A stretch of DNA of 64,000 bases from Xenopus tropicalis (taxonomy: Eukaryota; Chordata; Amphibia; Anura; Pipidae): NCBI RefSeq assembly GCF_000004195.4, contig NC_030678.2:89440904-89504903 (forward strand). The letters are read 5' to 3'. Below are positions 35,146 through 48,422 of the stretch, in pieces. Below the pieces are notes generated by a model. That model made no database searches. It saw only the letters and a list, made by a program, of their open reading frames with translations, and was not told where the DNA came from. The translations under genes and the position numbers were made by a program. Positions within the stretch are counted from its first letter, which is position 1. Each line of letters begins with the position of its first letter.

Positions 35146-36349
35146 TTAGGTGTGATGCCACTGTATATGAGACTGTGGCTAACAGCTCCTTTAGATATTC
35201 ATGTAATGCACACAAACACTTTTACTAAGCATTTCATTAGACTGCAGTAATTGAAAAGTCATCTGCTCAGTATTGATTCTCTGTACTCCAGTTACTTTAT
35301 ATAGTAAGGTGTCTACACATCATTATCTCGGCTTTGCTGATATGGCCCTATGGCCATAACTAACTCCCTGCTTTCGACTTCCCAGTAAACAGTCTGGGAA
35401 ATAATTAGTACTTCTGTCCTCAAAAATTTGTCAGGAGAGCAGTTACAGACAGAGGCAATGGCAGTGTTAGCTAAAGACTCAAGATCTGGCCTTTGTGGTC
35501 AAATTATAAATGTGTGTAGATTTTTATTTGTAGCACTACTAATATACATAGAACTGTATATTATTACTTTAATGAAGATAATGTATGTGCTGAAAAAAAT
35601 GTAAAGCATGAGTTCATTAAATAGGGCTTGTACTGAACATACTACTTATTTTGATTATTAAAAAAAAAATCTGTTTTTGTTATTTTTAAGGTTGAACAGG
35701 CAAACTGAAACTAGTCTACTATTATGTTTTGGTCCTTGCAAGGCAAATAATTAGATTACTAGTGCACAGATAACCCCCTACATATTGAAATCCTGTTACC
35801 AAAGCAGTCACAACAATGGGGGGTAGGGTAGGGGTTGTATACTGGTACTCTAAGGAAATAACAAAAAACATGATTACAGCAATTGGCCAAAAAGTATGTT
35901 ATGCACAAGCCCTATTGATTGAACTCATGTCTTTGTAAACAGTCTGTGCCATCATCCTAGGTCCTTCACCATTAGGTTTATGAGGCTCCAAGACTTTCTC
36001 ATGGGGACATATGTTGTGACACAAAAGCTGGTAGGGATTTGGGATTAAAAAAAAGAACCATACCATCATACCAGTAAATGCACACTTACAACTTCTTCAG
36101 TCACAAGAATCCAATTCATTTAAATGAATCTATTAAAGGCTCCAAGAAGAAGTGACTAGTTGTGCCTAAATAACTATGTGAACAGTGCTGCATACTGTGT
36201 AATGATGAAGAAAATAATGGTTCCTTATATAAACTGTTCAGATATAGTGAAAAATGAATCATAATATCCTAAGCTATAGGTTACATAGTTAATTGTAAAC
36301 CAATTCTTCAATTACAAAACTTAAATTCAATCTGTGTCCTTGAGGAATA

Positions 36350-37200
36350 CAGGTATGGGGCCCATTATCCAGAATGCTCGGGACCTGGTGTTTTCCGGAT
36401 AAGGGATATTTCCGTAATTTGGATCTCCTACCTAAAGTCTGCTAAAAACATTATTTAAAGGACAATGAAAGGTTAATATAAATTAATAGTAAGTCTAAAT
36501 GCATTCTTTTTAAGTACTTACTGCATATCTAAATTCCCAGATCCCTGCTTGCTTCTCTGAGATATGGTGCTGGCAGCCTACAGCAGTGTGAAGACTACAA
36601 TGACATCACTGAAATCTCTCTGTCCTTCCTGTAGGCTGCCAGCGGCAGCATTCCTATTCTCTGAGCATGTGTGTAACTTGATCCTGTCTCCTGTTCTGAG
36701 CTACACATGCCCACCAGCCAATCAGAAGCGGATCTGGCAGAGGGGAGGGGGGGAGGGAATGAAACACATGTGCAGTATGAAGCAAGGAGGGAAAGGAAGG
36801 GAGAATACATTTTTAGAGATGGCTGCCTGTTCTAGAAAATGTGAAGTAAGTGTGACTGAGTAAATATTTGATTAGGTGAGCCAAAAGTGTGGCGTTTTTA
36901 CTAAACAATAGGAGGACTATTGGGCAGTATGCTTTTTAAATTTTAACTTGCATTCTACTTTAAACAGTAAATTAAATAGTAATAGTAAAGTAATTAAATA
37001 GTATTGTTTTGCATCCAATAAGGATTAATTAAACCTTAGTTGGGATCAAGTACAAGGTACTGTTTTATAATTACAGAGAAAAAGGAAATCATGTTTAAAA
37101 ATGTGAATTATTTAATTAAAATGGAGTCTATGGGAGATGGCCTTTCCGTAATTTGGAACTTTCTGGAGAATGGGTTTCCAGATAAGGGGGCTGATACCTG
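36350..37200. repeat. Family B MITE split by a family F MITE
   Basis: Ends CAGGTATGGGGCCC and GGGCTGATACCTG, flanked by TA. The interior is interrupted by family F at 36,455-36,963, after which TTTTGCATCCAATAAGG and other family B sequence resumes. Confidence 0.8.
36455..36963. repeat. Family F TTAA-type MITE
   Basis: Ends TTAAAGGACAATGAAAGG and ACTTGCATTCTACTTTAA, TTAA on both sides. It is the uninterrupted reference for the copy at 33,713. Confidence 0.85.
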
Positions 37201-37433
37201 TACTAATATTTACCAATAGCAAAACTTTCTATTCCACATGTTTCATAATCATTTTCTGGTAATTGTCCTAATTTGGTTCTTTCTTAAACACTTCATAGGC
37301 ACACAGCCCAAGGGTTGTAGCTCTCTGTTGACTCACACAGATAACAGATACGTATATAGGAAGGAACTTGTACTTCCTGTGCATTCATCTGTATCATTTA
37401 CCAAAAAGTTAACTGAATAACAACATGTAACTA

Positions 37434-37694
<261 letters not shown>

Positions 37695-38044
37695 CTAAAA
37701 TAATAAAAACCTGTTAGAAGTGATTCTAAATCTGTGTTATGTTTTTATATAAATTTGAAACCTATTTTCTATAATACTGAATGCATTAATACATGTGTGT
37801 TTAGTAAATGCCTGTTTATAAATAAACACAATAAATACTTAATTTCAACATGAGCCAAATAATAGATCTGAGGGGTAATTTAATAACTGTAGGGCAAATC
37901 TGCCAAAAACACATGTTTTTCACTCTTACCACCCTGTCCCTCCATAAGCACCCACAAGATGCTTTCATGGAAATTACAATTTTTCATAAATTATCATCAT
38001 CAGCAAAAATATAAACAGTACTTTTAATGCCCACCTCAGTGTCA

Positions 38045-38840
38045 TTAATAAGGATGACTAAACCCTAAAAATGAATATGGCTAGATATGACATTTTTCTA
38101 TACTGAACATATTGCACCTTCCTAAAGGTTTATCCTTCCTATAAAAGTAATGATCCAGGCCTTCACAGTTGTCACAGGAGCTTCCCATCTAAGATTTTTC
38201 TAGAGGTGTCTGTGACACTCACATGCTCAATGTGCTCTGAGCAGCATCTGAGAAACTAAGTTTAGATTTATCAAGCAGAAAATGAGGTTTTCCTGTCATA
38301 TAATCTGATGCAACAGGGGGCTGCTTAGCTAATTGCACTGGTTTCAGAGCTGCCATGCACTAAGGGCTCTGGCACACGGGGAGATTAGTCGCCCGCGACA
38401 AAACTCCCTGTTCGCGGGCGACTAATCTCCCCGAGTTGCCTTCACCTGCCATCCCACCGGCGACAATGTATGACAATTTGCGCGAAATTGCGCCGGTGGG
38501 ATGGCAGGTGAAGGCAACTCGGGGAGATTAGTCGCCCGCGAACAGGGAGTTTTGTCGCAGGCGACTTATCTCCCCGTGTGCCAGAGCCCTAACTGTATTA
38601 TTTAATTATCAGCCTTATATTGTAATATATATAGGTATATACAGTATATTGTGAGTCGGTCCCTAAGCTCTGTAACTGACAGCAGCACAGAACATGTGCA
38701 GTGAATCAGCAGAAAAGAAGATGGGGAGCTACTGGGGGCATATTTGGTCGCTCAGATCTTCCCTGCTAAAGGGCTGTGGTTGCATTGAGCTTGTAAAGAA
38801 GCCCATAACAAAATTTCTAGCTTATTTCGGAAGTAGGCTA
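38045..38840. repeat. Family C MITE split by a family J hairpin element
   Basis: Starts AAGGATGACTAAACCCTAAA and contains CATGTGCAGTGAATCAGCAG and CTTCCCTGCTAAAGGGCTGT as in the other family C copies. A family J element sits at 38,364-38,589. The right end is decayed and followed by another family J scrap at about 38,840-38,945. Confidence 0.7.
38364..38589. mobile_element. Family J long-hairpin MITE with TAA duplication
   Basis: A 226-bp element with ends GGGCTCTGGCACACGGGGAG and its near-perfect complement, flanked by TAA (38361-38363, 38590-38592). The two halves pair over almost their entire length, and each half contains its own smaller hairpin (GTCGCCCGCGAC/GTTCGCGGGCGAC). Confidence 0.88.
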
Positions 38841-39642
38841 AGTGACACGTATGCCATCCCCCTACCTAATTACATTCTTGCTGGTGGGATGACATGTCGC
38901 CAATATTAGTCGCCTGCAATAGCGAAGGTTTATCGTGGGCGACAACTGTTAAACTACAACTTTCAAGCAGAACTTTTAGCTATTCCTAAACTAGGACAGC
39001 ATCCATTAATTCATAGAATTTAATTTGGCCTACAGTGTTTGATTTTTGTTTGTTTTTTTTTTAAAAGGAACAAAACACTATTAAAATCCTTGTTGAATTT
39101 GAAACAATAGAGCACATGATAGAGAGAAAAAAATATTTTGCACTTCTGCCAAACATTAGCACTTTGGCTCAAAGGCAATTCTTTAGTTTGCAAATGGTCA
39201 GGATATCTTTTTCAGGTTAGTAAGATGTGATTTAATATCTGGATATGGCTGGATAATGTAAAACAGGCCCATTTCCTTGACAAAATAGTTGGCCATTGTA
39301 GGCATTAACAGACACTTGCTATAAAGGACTTAATTTGCCACTTAAAGTATTTTCCATTTAATCCACTCTCCAGAAAGCTATGTCTTTGGCACTTTCATAA
39401 CATTATAGAGACAGAAATGTCACCAAAATACAATGTTCTTAAAATTAACTGCAGAATGAAAATGACAGATGCCCTTTCAAAAGAACTCACACAATAAAGC
39501 AGTTATAATTTCATCTTAAACCTTAAAAACACAAATACAAGAGTATTGTAGAAATGATACCTATATTGACTAACAATAAAAATACATTGCAAGCCTTCGG
39601 AGCTCTACAGCCCCTTTGACAGGCAAAGCAGGGTTTTATACT

Positions 39643-39680
39643 GTATATATATGTATATATATATATATATACATACACAC
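39643..39680. repeat. TA-rich microsatellite
   Basis: An interrupted (TA)n run including TATATATATATATATATA. Similar short runs occur near 18,101, 53,272 and 63,151. Confidence 0.8.
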
Positions 39681-39763
39681 AAACATCTTTTTGAAATGAG
39701 CTGTTTTATACAATATATTGTTATAGAGACCTACATTGTTCTGGGGTATGATTTCCTTTAAGG

Positions 39764-40034
39764 CAAGGATCCCAAACCTTTTATACTCGTGAGACACATT
39801 TAAATGGAAAAAGTGTTGGGGAGCAACACAAGCATGAGGTTCCTGGGGGAAGCAATAAGAGCTTTAATTGGCTACTTAATAGCCCCTATGTGGACTGGCA
39901 GCCTACAGGCTCTGTTTGACATTATACTTGGTTTGTTATGCAACCAAAACGTGCGTCCTTACTAGAAATGAAAAAATAAGCATTTGCTTTGAGGCCACTG
40001 TGAGCAACATCCAAGGGGTTGGTGAGCAACACTG
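39764..40034. mobile_element. Family K hAT-type MITE with perfect 8-bp duplication
   Basis: 271 bp between CTTTAAGG repeats (39756-39763 and 40035-40042). It begins CAAGGATCCCAAACC and ends GGTTGGTGAGCAACACTG. This perfect octamer confirms that family K belongs to hAT. Confidence 0.88.
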
Positions 40035-41781
40035 CTTTAAGGTATATTTTCATGGGTGGATTTTCATAAAGACTAGGGAAGGCTAAGTCTCCCCATACCT
40101 GCCTCATAAAGAGGAGGAAAGAAAAAGAAAAAAAACCCAAAAAACCCAAAACTTTACTGACTGTTTATTCTGCCTGTGTTGCAAGTGGGCATTCTCAAAT
40201 AACCCACAGAGCTGTCATTCTAATCAATCTGTGCCTGCTTCAATAATTATTTAAAAGTCCCCAGGTTATGCGTGCCATGGCCAGCACCCAGGAACTTTAT
40301 TTTTTTGCTCTTACACTTTGAATTACTTTCAGCCCTTTTCCCTATCAGCCAAGAAATAATAAGAAAATGTTTTTCAGGTCAAGCAAATAAGATCAGATCA
40401 CAGAAATATGGAGGGGGGCACAACAATGTAAGGTTAAAAGAATAACAAATACAAGATAACCTGGAAAGTGACAGATGGGAAGATGAATTGGGTAAATAAA
40501 AAGAAACGAGAAAGAAAGGGGTGAAAAAAATGGAATACATACATTTCTGGTGAAAAGCAGAATAAAATAAGATGAGAAAATATATTTTAAAAAAATGAAT
40601 AGAATAGAGACAGGATAGAAGCTAGTAAGAGAGCAAATACAAAAGGAGAAAAATAACATGGGACACAACATGGGAGAGAAGAATAAAGGGTTTATTCTGA
40701 GAAAATGTATCAGTGCTGCAGCTGCTGCTGTCTCTTAGCTAATGCCACACTGAATTGTTTCTTGACATGTGTATTAGTGCAATCTAAACCCTCCACTTTT
40801 GCTGCTTCCAGTGTTCATTCTGCAGCCCCTCTCAATATCCTTAGATAGCCAAAGGCATTTAGGGTTTTTTTTCTAAGAACAATGGGAGATGATATTTAAC
40901 AGGGAAATTAAAGCTTCTCCCTGTTTGGACCTTGCAAGGTAGATAATTAGATTCCCAGTGTATAACCTCCTCCAATCCCTTTTGTTGTCAGCAGTCTCAT
41001 ATCAGTGCAAGGAGAATAAGCACTAGGTATGTGAATGGGGTACTAACAGATGGTCTACATAAAACTGGAACATATTCTTTCACTCACTAGTTTTAGCTTT
41101 TAGGAACCTGACTTTCACCACAGTAGTTACTCTTTGAATTATGACATGCCATGTGTTCCTGGACATAAGCAGACACGCAAGACCAAAACATCCTGAAAAA
41201 GAAAGGGTCAGGTAGACTCCCCGAACACAGAAATCACCCTCTGCCCATGTATATTTTCACTATTATACTAAATTTTACCTGCAGTTTTCTTTCTGTAAAG
41301 ACTAGTAAATAACAAAAAAATGGATTTATGCTGGCTTAATTGGTATCAAGTGGCTTATAGAAAAAAAAATGATTTGGTTAAAGATGAAGAAATGTTAGGT
41401 TGAAAAGAATACTATAGTAAATGGCATAGCTGTGTTCTAAAGCTTTTTTAAGGAACAGGTTTCTAGATAATAGATCTCCTGTTACTGTCTTCCATTAGAA
41501 CATGCCAGGTTGCTAACAATAATTTAAAGAGCGAGCTGCAGAGACAAATTAAATGATTTATTGGAAATTGTCAACTTCACGCCAAATTTAAAAACATATA
41601 TTAAGTCTCACAGAAACACAACCATCAGCTGACACAACGAATGCAGGATTTAAGCCCCCTGTAGTCCTGGATTGTCATTTTCTAATATATTATTGTCCAC
41701 AGGGCTGCAGTGATTGAAAGCCGATGCCATCTAAGTACTTGGTAATAATCTAAGCAGAAAAATGTCATGGCTTGCAAATCA

Positions 41782-41961
<180 letters not shown>

Positions 41962-42448
41962 TTACACTGACCTCAGCTTGGCATTATGTTAATGTTCATG
42001 TAAAATCCTTCATGTTAACCATCTAAGATAAATACTTTGTCATCCCGATGATTGCAAAATTGTTTGCCCAGTGCAAATGTTACAACACATAACAGTCAAC
42101 CAATTTAGCATAGCCATGTTGGAATTACAGAGTCATGTGTCTGCATATGGTTTGTTTGATAACTTTGTCTTAATCAGCATTGGGTTGTGAACTGAGAAGC
42201 AAATGCATATATGAAGTGCAGTTTTTTAAATATTTTTACTTCAAGTAATGCTAGTGCCAAACTGCAATTATTTATCATCAAATTAAAAGTTGCATAACCT
42301 GCGGCCTAAAGGTTTGTAGCCTAAGTAAAATAAATAAATAGATTGTTTACAAATAATTTAATTAAATACAAAAGCAATATATTTAGAGAGAACAAAATAC
42401 TAGTAGACTGGCTGCCACATGATAACAGTAAAGTATAATGGTACTTAC

Positions 42449-42542
42449 GTTGTACCCAGTTTCCACTGATGGGGCTAAAATAATTAGGGTATAATCCATG
42501 AGGTTTTTCAATCTTGCTTAAAAGTTTCCGAATACCATTCAC
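42449..42542 (-). CDS. man1c1: man1c1 exon 7
   Basis: The exon is 94 nt, from an ATTTGCAG acceptor at 42543 to a CAAC|GTAAGT donor at 42448. It encodes VNGIRKLLSKIEKPHGLYPN then YFSPISGNWVQ, plus one base. It matches human VRNIRKVLRKIEKPFGLYPN. A TA-target MITE begins about 48 bp upstream of the acceptor, leaving little original sequence for the branch point and pyrimidine tract. Confidence 0.93.
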
Positions 42543-42590
42543 CTGCAAATTAAAACATACATCTTGTCATTTATTATTAACAATAGTAGT

Positions 42591-42848
42591 GCAAGTAGGG
42601 GATCCCTTATCTGGAAACCCGTTATCCAGAAAGTAAATCATTTTAATTTTTTAAAATGATTTCCTTTTTCTCTTTGATAATAAAACAGAACCTTGTACTT
42701 GATCCCAACTAAGACATAAATAATCCTTATTGGGGCAAAACATGCCTATTGGGTTTATTCAATATTTAAATGATTTTTTGCATACTTAATTTATGGAGAT
42801 CCAAAAACCCCAGGTCCCGAGCATTCTGGATAACAGGTCCCATACCTG
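42591..42848. repeat. Family B MITE close to man1c1 exon 7
   Basis: Starts GCAAGTAGGGGATCCC and ends GGTCCCATACCTG, otherwise typical of family B. It lies about 48 bp upstream of the exon 7 acceptor in the direction of transcription. Confidence 0.75.
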
Positions 42849-43879
42849 TTATTCAAAAGAAACTTCGTATTTGCTATTTATATACTGTACGGTTTTCTAC
42901 AGCAACACAACTCTATCACATTTACCAAATTGCCCATAAAAGCAGAATGTTCCAGTAAATTAAAATTTTCAGTACAATAAACTTCTTGGCATTTCTGCCA
43001 CACTGTAAAGTAGCCACACACCATTTGATCTTTGGGCTATATGGTATTTTTAACAGCAAGTTGAAAATAAGCAGATCGTTTTTAATTATTTTACTCCTGG
43101 GGTGCAATAGCAGACAATTAGAGAGGTGCACCTACATCCCAGTCTATCAATGATTGGTCAGTATAGGAGCATTCATCCTTGCAACTGCATGCATTGGCTT
43201 CTACTTGCATGGGCAACAATGTGGCTTTCCATGGATGGACTAGGGTGATAATAAGTTAGTGTTGGTGTGAATGACATTTTTAAACAATTGGGAAAATAAA
43301 TACCAGGAACCTTTATTAACCACTGACCTTTGACTAGGCATGACACAAAGGACCTTGTACAAGAATTGTGGAATTATGCACCTTCTAGTAAAGTAGCAGT
43401 TCCCAGAACCCAAGGCAGTGGATGGGGCCCTAACCTGAATAGCAGTGAGGGTTTTGTTTTGGATTATTGATTATGTACTATTTACTACATGCAATTTCCT
43501 TTAACTATAGCATGACAACAAATTCTCTATCTGTGTATCTATGTATGGCTAACATTGTGAAGGGCTAATCAGGACCAGAGCAAATGTTGCAACACAAAAC
43601 TGGTACCCATATGCATATCTTCATTTATTTAGCACTACTTCTGCTGGACATAATAACTAGTGACCAAATACTTTTAAACGTGAAAGACTAACTAAATTAG
43701 TCTTAGCATTTGCAGGCCATTTTGCCCCTAGAAATAAGTCTGTTAAAGAATGTTGAATCTAAAGTGACCCCCTCCATTACAGGAGAATAAAAAAGATGCA
43801 GGTAATACTGTGTTAATTTAATAACCTGCATTGAGAAGACACTGTGAAAGGATAGAACATAAAAAGGTGACAATTTTCA

Positions 43880-44047
<168 letters not shown>

Positions 44048-44339
44048 TCAGAATTCTGTTGTAAGATACTAAGTACCACTCATTTTAAGAGGAAAATTAA
44101 AATAACTGATCTGGGGAATGTTAAAGTCTCAGTAGATTAAATTTCATCACAGTTACAAAGTATTTTCCTGACTGTCAGAAGAACTTTACTGCCAGTAAAA
44201 AAAAAAAAATATTATTTCAGTTCAGAATGTATCACCAGTTGAAAATCATTCTGTTCCATGGGTTGTTAGAGCTCAGTGGCAGCACAGAGCTTTAACACCC
44301 TACAGAATCAATAATCACCCAAACTAAACAAGCATTGCA

Positions 44340-45242
44340 TTAAAGGGGTGGTTGACCTTTAAGCTAATTTTTAGCATTATAGAATGACTTATTCCAAGTA
44401 ACTTTTCAATTGGTCTTCATTACTTACTTATAGTTTTTATTATATTATAGTTTTTCAATTATTTGCTTTCTTCTTCAAACACTTTCTAGCTTTCAAATGG
44501 GGGTCACTGACCCCGGCAGCCAAAAAACTATTGCTCTGTGAGGCTACAATTTTATTTTTATTGTTACTTTTTGTAACTTTAATTTCTATTCAGCCTATCC
44601 CCTATTCATTTAAAGGAACAGTAACACCAAAAAATGAAAGTGTATAAAAATAATTACGATATTATGTACTGTTGCCCTGTGCTGGTACAGCTGGTGTGTT
44701 TGCCTCAGAAACACTACTATAGTTTATATAAACAAAGCTGCTGTGTAGCCATGGGGGCAGCCATTCAAAGGAGAAAAGGCACAGGCACATAGAAGATAAC
44801 AGATAAACCCCCATTATATTCTACAGAGCTTATCTGTTATCTGCTATGTAACCTGTGCCTTTTCTCCTTTTTTTCAGCTTGAATGGCTGCCCCCAGGGCT
44901 ACACAGCAGCTTATTTATATAAACTATAGTAGTGTTACTTTAGCAAATACACAACTTTACCTGTGCAGGGTAACATTACATTATATTTTAAATACCTAAA
45001 TACACTTTCATTTTTGGCATTACTGTTCCTTTAATAGTCTCTCATTCAAACCATTTCCTGGTTGCTAAGGTAAATTGGACCAGAGCAACCAAATAGCTGC
45101 TGAAACTGGAGAGCTGCTGAACTGAAAATGAAATAACTAAAAAATAGAAATAATAAAAAATGAAGACCAATTGCAATTTGTCTCGGAATATCACTCTTTA
45201 CATCATACTAACAGTTAATGCAAAGGTGAACAACCCCTTTAA
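44340..45242. repeat. Family D TTAA MITE carrying a family A MITE
   Basis: Outer ends TTAAAGGGGTGGTTGACC and GGTGAACAACCCCTTTAA with TTAA duplicated. Interrupted at a TTAA by the family A element at 44,610-45,034. Confidence 0.85.
44610..45034. repeat. Family A TTAA MITE nested in family D
   Basis: TTAAAGGAACAGTAACACC and GGCATTACTGTTCCTTTAA ends with the usual ACAGATAA/TTATCTGT inner arms. Confidence 0.88.
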
Positions 45243-46828
45243 AATTAATGCCATGCAAGAATATTCTGGGATGAATTACCCCAGTGCAGAAAAGAGTGCA
45301 TCTGCAGGCTATATAAATACAGGGAGCAGAAAGCATAGATCACATTTGCTGTGGTTGAGGGTGGGCTCTGCCAAATACAGTTGTTAAATACATTAAGGCC
45401 ATGCACTATGTCTTTTTTCCACCCCAAAAATATTGTGTTTAGTATGTAACTTATCGTTTGCATTGGGTAAAACTATTATTTAAAAATGCAGGATTCTGTA
45501 ATGTCTTTTAAATCTACATCGCTTGCATTGTATTCATTATTTCTGCAGAAAAATTAGCCCCAGGTGGTTCTCTGCCTAGGGAATGTAACTATTTATATGG
45601 TCTCATTAAAATGAAGCATTAAACCTGCCTGAATAAAGGAAAATATACAGCAGCATAACTGTTTCTTATGCAAATATAACTTCTCATACACTATTGATGA
45701 CTTTGCAGACAATAGTAGACAAATTCTGATCTTAGTGAGTAGAGGATACGAAGAATAATGGCAGCTCAAGATTGAGTCCGGTAAAATCCTATTTATTAGT
45801 ATTCATTAAAAGTCGGAGTCCAGTAAAATCCTATTTATTAGTATAGATTAAAATACTGTAATTAAACGGCACCACTGATGTCTGACTCATTCTGGGCATA
45901 ACAAAGCCTAAGCATTCCCATTTTAAACAACCTTTGTGTATTGCAATTTCCATACACTTTATTCTTATAAATCTTGCCAGTGGCATTGGATCTAGCTTCT
46001 GAACTAATGGTAATAATCAGACATGTTTTACATGTGTCAACTAGTTGGTCATACTGCTCAATCTAGGGGGTGGGGCCAACAGGTTCCCTAAAGTGGGGGC
46101 TTTTCTTGAAATAAATTTCAATTTATTTTCTGTTAAAATTGTGTTCAGTATATCATCATTATACAACACCAGGAGGTATTACCTGTGATATTGTAAATCA
46201 AATGGTATTTCACACTAAACTCTGTGACAAATTATATCAGTCTAGGTTTTATTTTTTTTGGTGGAAAATAAGGCAGTATCTTAGCACAATGTATCAACAA
46301 ACACTTTGTATGCTTTGGCTATGTTGCTGCTGGAATGTCAGTGTCACAGACATTTTGTAATCACAACTATTGCTAAGCTTGCTATTATACCAGAATCTGA
46401 ACAAACAATACTCTTTTGAAGGTACAAAGAAATTCATTCAGGTGTATGTGTGTGAGTCTCTGCTTTCTCTGTACTGTAGCTAACTCTGACTGTTGCTAGT
46501 TTTCTTGAGACAGTGGTGAGCGAGTAGAACCCACAAAAAAACCCAGTGTACATGTGTGCCGCTGTACCTGCAAATATTTAATATACCAAGAAGTATCAGT
46601 ATATTCTATATTGTCTATTTGGTATGATATATCACTGGTGCCCTTATTTTAAATGCTGTGTGTGTTGTGAGTTGCAGTTCAGCCTTCATCCACCTTTGAG
46701 AAAGGGTCATAAATGTAACAGTGTTTTGCATTTGAGCAGCTGGATTTAAGCAATACAGCAAAGAAATGTTTACAGATGAATTATTTGTTTCTCAATGCAA
46801 GGCAGAAAAATCTGGCAAATGTTGCTAT

Positions 46829-47624
46829 GGGGCCAATTCACTATAGGTCGTTAACGCTTAACGCATAGTTTTATGCGTTAAAAAGTGTTCCTTAATTAAG
46901 TACCGATTCATCAAAGTAATTTCACATGCGTTACTACTCATATTGCATGCACAAAGAGCTAGCGTTATGTCCATTGCATTGCGGTAATTATCTAATAGAA
47001 ATAATACTAATGCATAATTCACAGACATACTTTAAGTGTTAAAAGCATGAAATATGGTGATAATCAGTGCTAATATTAGCACCTACTAGGAGTAGGCGTT
47101 ACTCTAAAAACATTGCGGTTCGTGAGCGTTTGTGAAGACAATATGGAGTTTGCAGTCAGATTTTTGTTGGATTGTAATGAGAATAAAGTATGTGATCATC
47201 CTAGAGTGATGCATCCTCCAGTTTTCAGGGAAAAATTAACTCTAGAGGGATTATCAGAGGAGGAAATAGTGAGGCGCTATAGGTTAAATAGAGCAACAAT
47301 CTATAGCCTGTATGAGAAACTGGAGCCTTATCTGGGAATATATGGTGGAGTGTCACAGCCCACATTTTCATGTTGCCTTGGTGCGTAATATCATGCGTTA
47401 ATATTGCGTGCTACGAAATAACGCATAATTATATCGCATGCTGTAAAATATCACTTAAAAATATGTCATCGCCACATAAATTAGGAAAATAAAATTGTTT
47501 CTTAATTCAGACAAGTGTCCTTTTTGTGAATCGATCGTTAATTCTCCAAATAAAAGAAGTGATAATATTTTTAGCACATGCTAAAAATAACACTCAGTTT
47601 TTCGGACTTTAGTGAATTGGCCCC
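46829..47624 (+). mobile_element. Harbinger-type element, internally deleted
   Basis: A 796-bp element with ends GGGGCCAATTCACTATAGG and CTTTAGTGAATTGGCCCC, flanked by TAT (46826-46828, 47625-47627). The ends and the 3-bp duplication fit PIF/Harbinger. Terminal regions are rich in GTTAACGC/GCGTTA palindromes. It retains only the first part of a transposase gene. It lies in man1c1 intron 5. Confidence 0.85.
47143..47388 (+). pseudogene. Harbinger transposase N-terminal remnant
   Basis: From the likely start (MEFAVRFLLD) about 70 residues read like the N-terminal region of PIF/Harbinger DDE nucleases: HPPVFREKLTLEGLSEEEIV, then RRYRLNRATIYSLYEKLEPY. After that the frame runs into terminal element sequence and stops. 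A full enzyme has roughly 350-400 residues, so the DDE catalytic domain is deleted. An upstream in-frame ATG at 47,113 gives ten extra residues and is less likely. Confidence 0.75.
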
Positions 47625-47817
47625 TATGTTTTTTACCCACAATACAGCTTTTACCCAGCATTCCAGCATAATGCGAAAAAACGCCCATTGACTTGCATTT
47701 TTGAAATGCAATGCATTTCACAAATGTTTCAAGACAGATTCACTTATCACTAGGGATCACCTATAAACACAGCATGGAAATGCAACCCTGTAATTACTCC
47801 CTTTTCAAGAAAGGAGT

Positions 47818-47995
47818 AAGGGCTCTGGCACACGGGGAGATTAGTCGCTCGTGACAAATCTCCCTGTTCGTGGGCGACTAATCTCCCCAAAATGCCATCC
47901 CACCGGTGAAAATGTAAATCGCCTGGGGGTTGGCAACTTCCGCGATTTCACTGAAATTGCGCGCCAGTGTATGCCATCCCACCGGCGATGCTACC
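47818..47995. repeat. Truncated family J MITE
   Basis: Begins TAAGGGCTCTGGCACACG and carries GCCATCCCACCGG twice. The matching right terminus is absent. Confidence 0.7.
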
Positions 47996-48327
47996 TTGCA
48001 TTAAAGTGTGCTGTGCCTTGAACTTCACACCATATTCTGCAAAGCAGATGCAACAGGCATATTGCTGCATGGTGCCATGGTTAATGATTAGGAATTCCCT
48101 CTACAAATCTGAATAACATTTTTTAAAATCATTCCTTAAAAGGGACATTTTGCAAACTGAAAAACTAGATTAGCTTTAAAACTGTATTTATTGTGACCTT
48201 TTTTCTCCTGGAACAGCTATATTTCTTGTGGGAACTTCTCACAGCACATTTCTGACTGGTTTGGATAACAATGAAAGATCAGACATTTTTTTTAATTGAG
48301 TCTCAGTTGCAATAACAAGTATCTTAC

Positions 48328-48422
48328 TTCCCAAGGTTGATGATCCCACGTGGAATTCCAGTGGGAGTACTAAATGCTGGCAGCAGTTTATTTCCAAGGC
48401 CTATAGCCTTGTCTCTGAAGAC
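48328..48422 (-). CDS. man1c1: man1c1 exon 5
   Basis: The exon is 95 nt, from a TTCTAG acceptor at 48423 to a GGGAA|GTAAGA donor at 48327. It reads VFRDKAIGLGNKLLPAFSTP then TGIPRGIINLG, plus two bases. It matches human VFRIKAIRLGEKLLPAFNTPTGIPKG closely. Confidence 0.93.
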
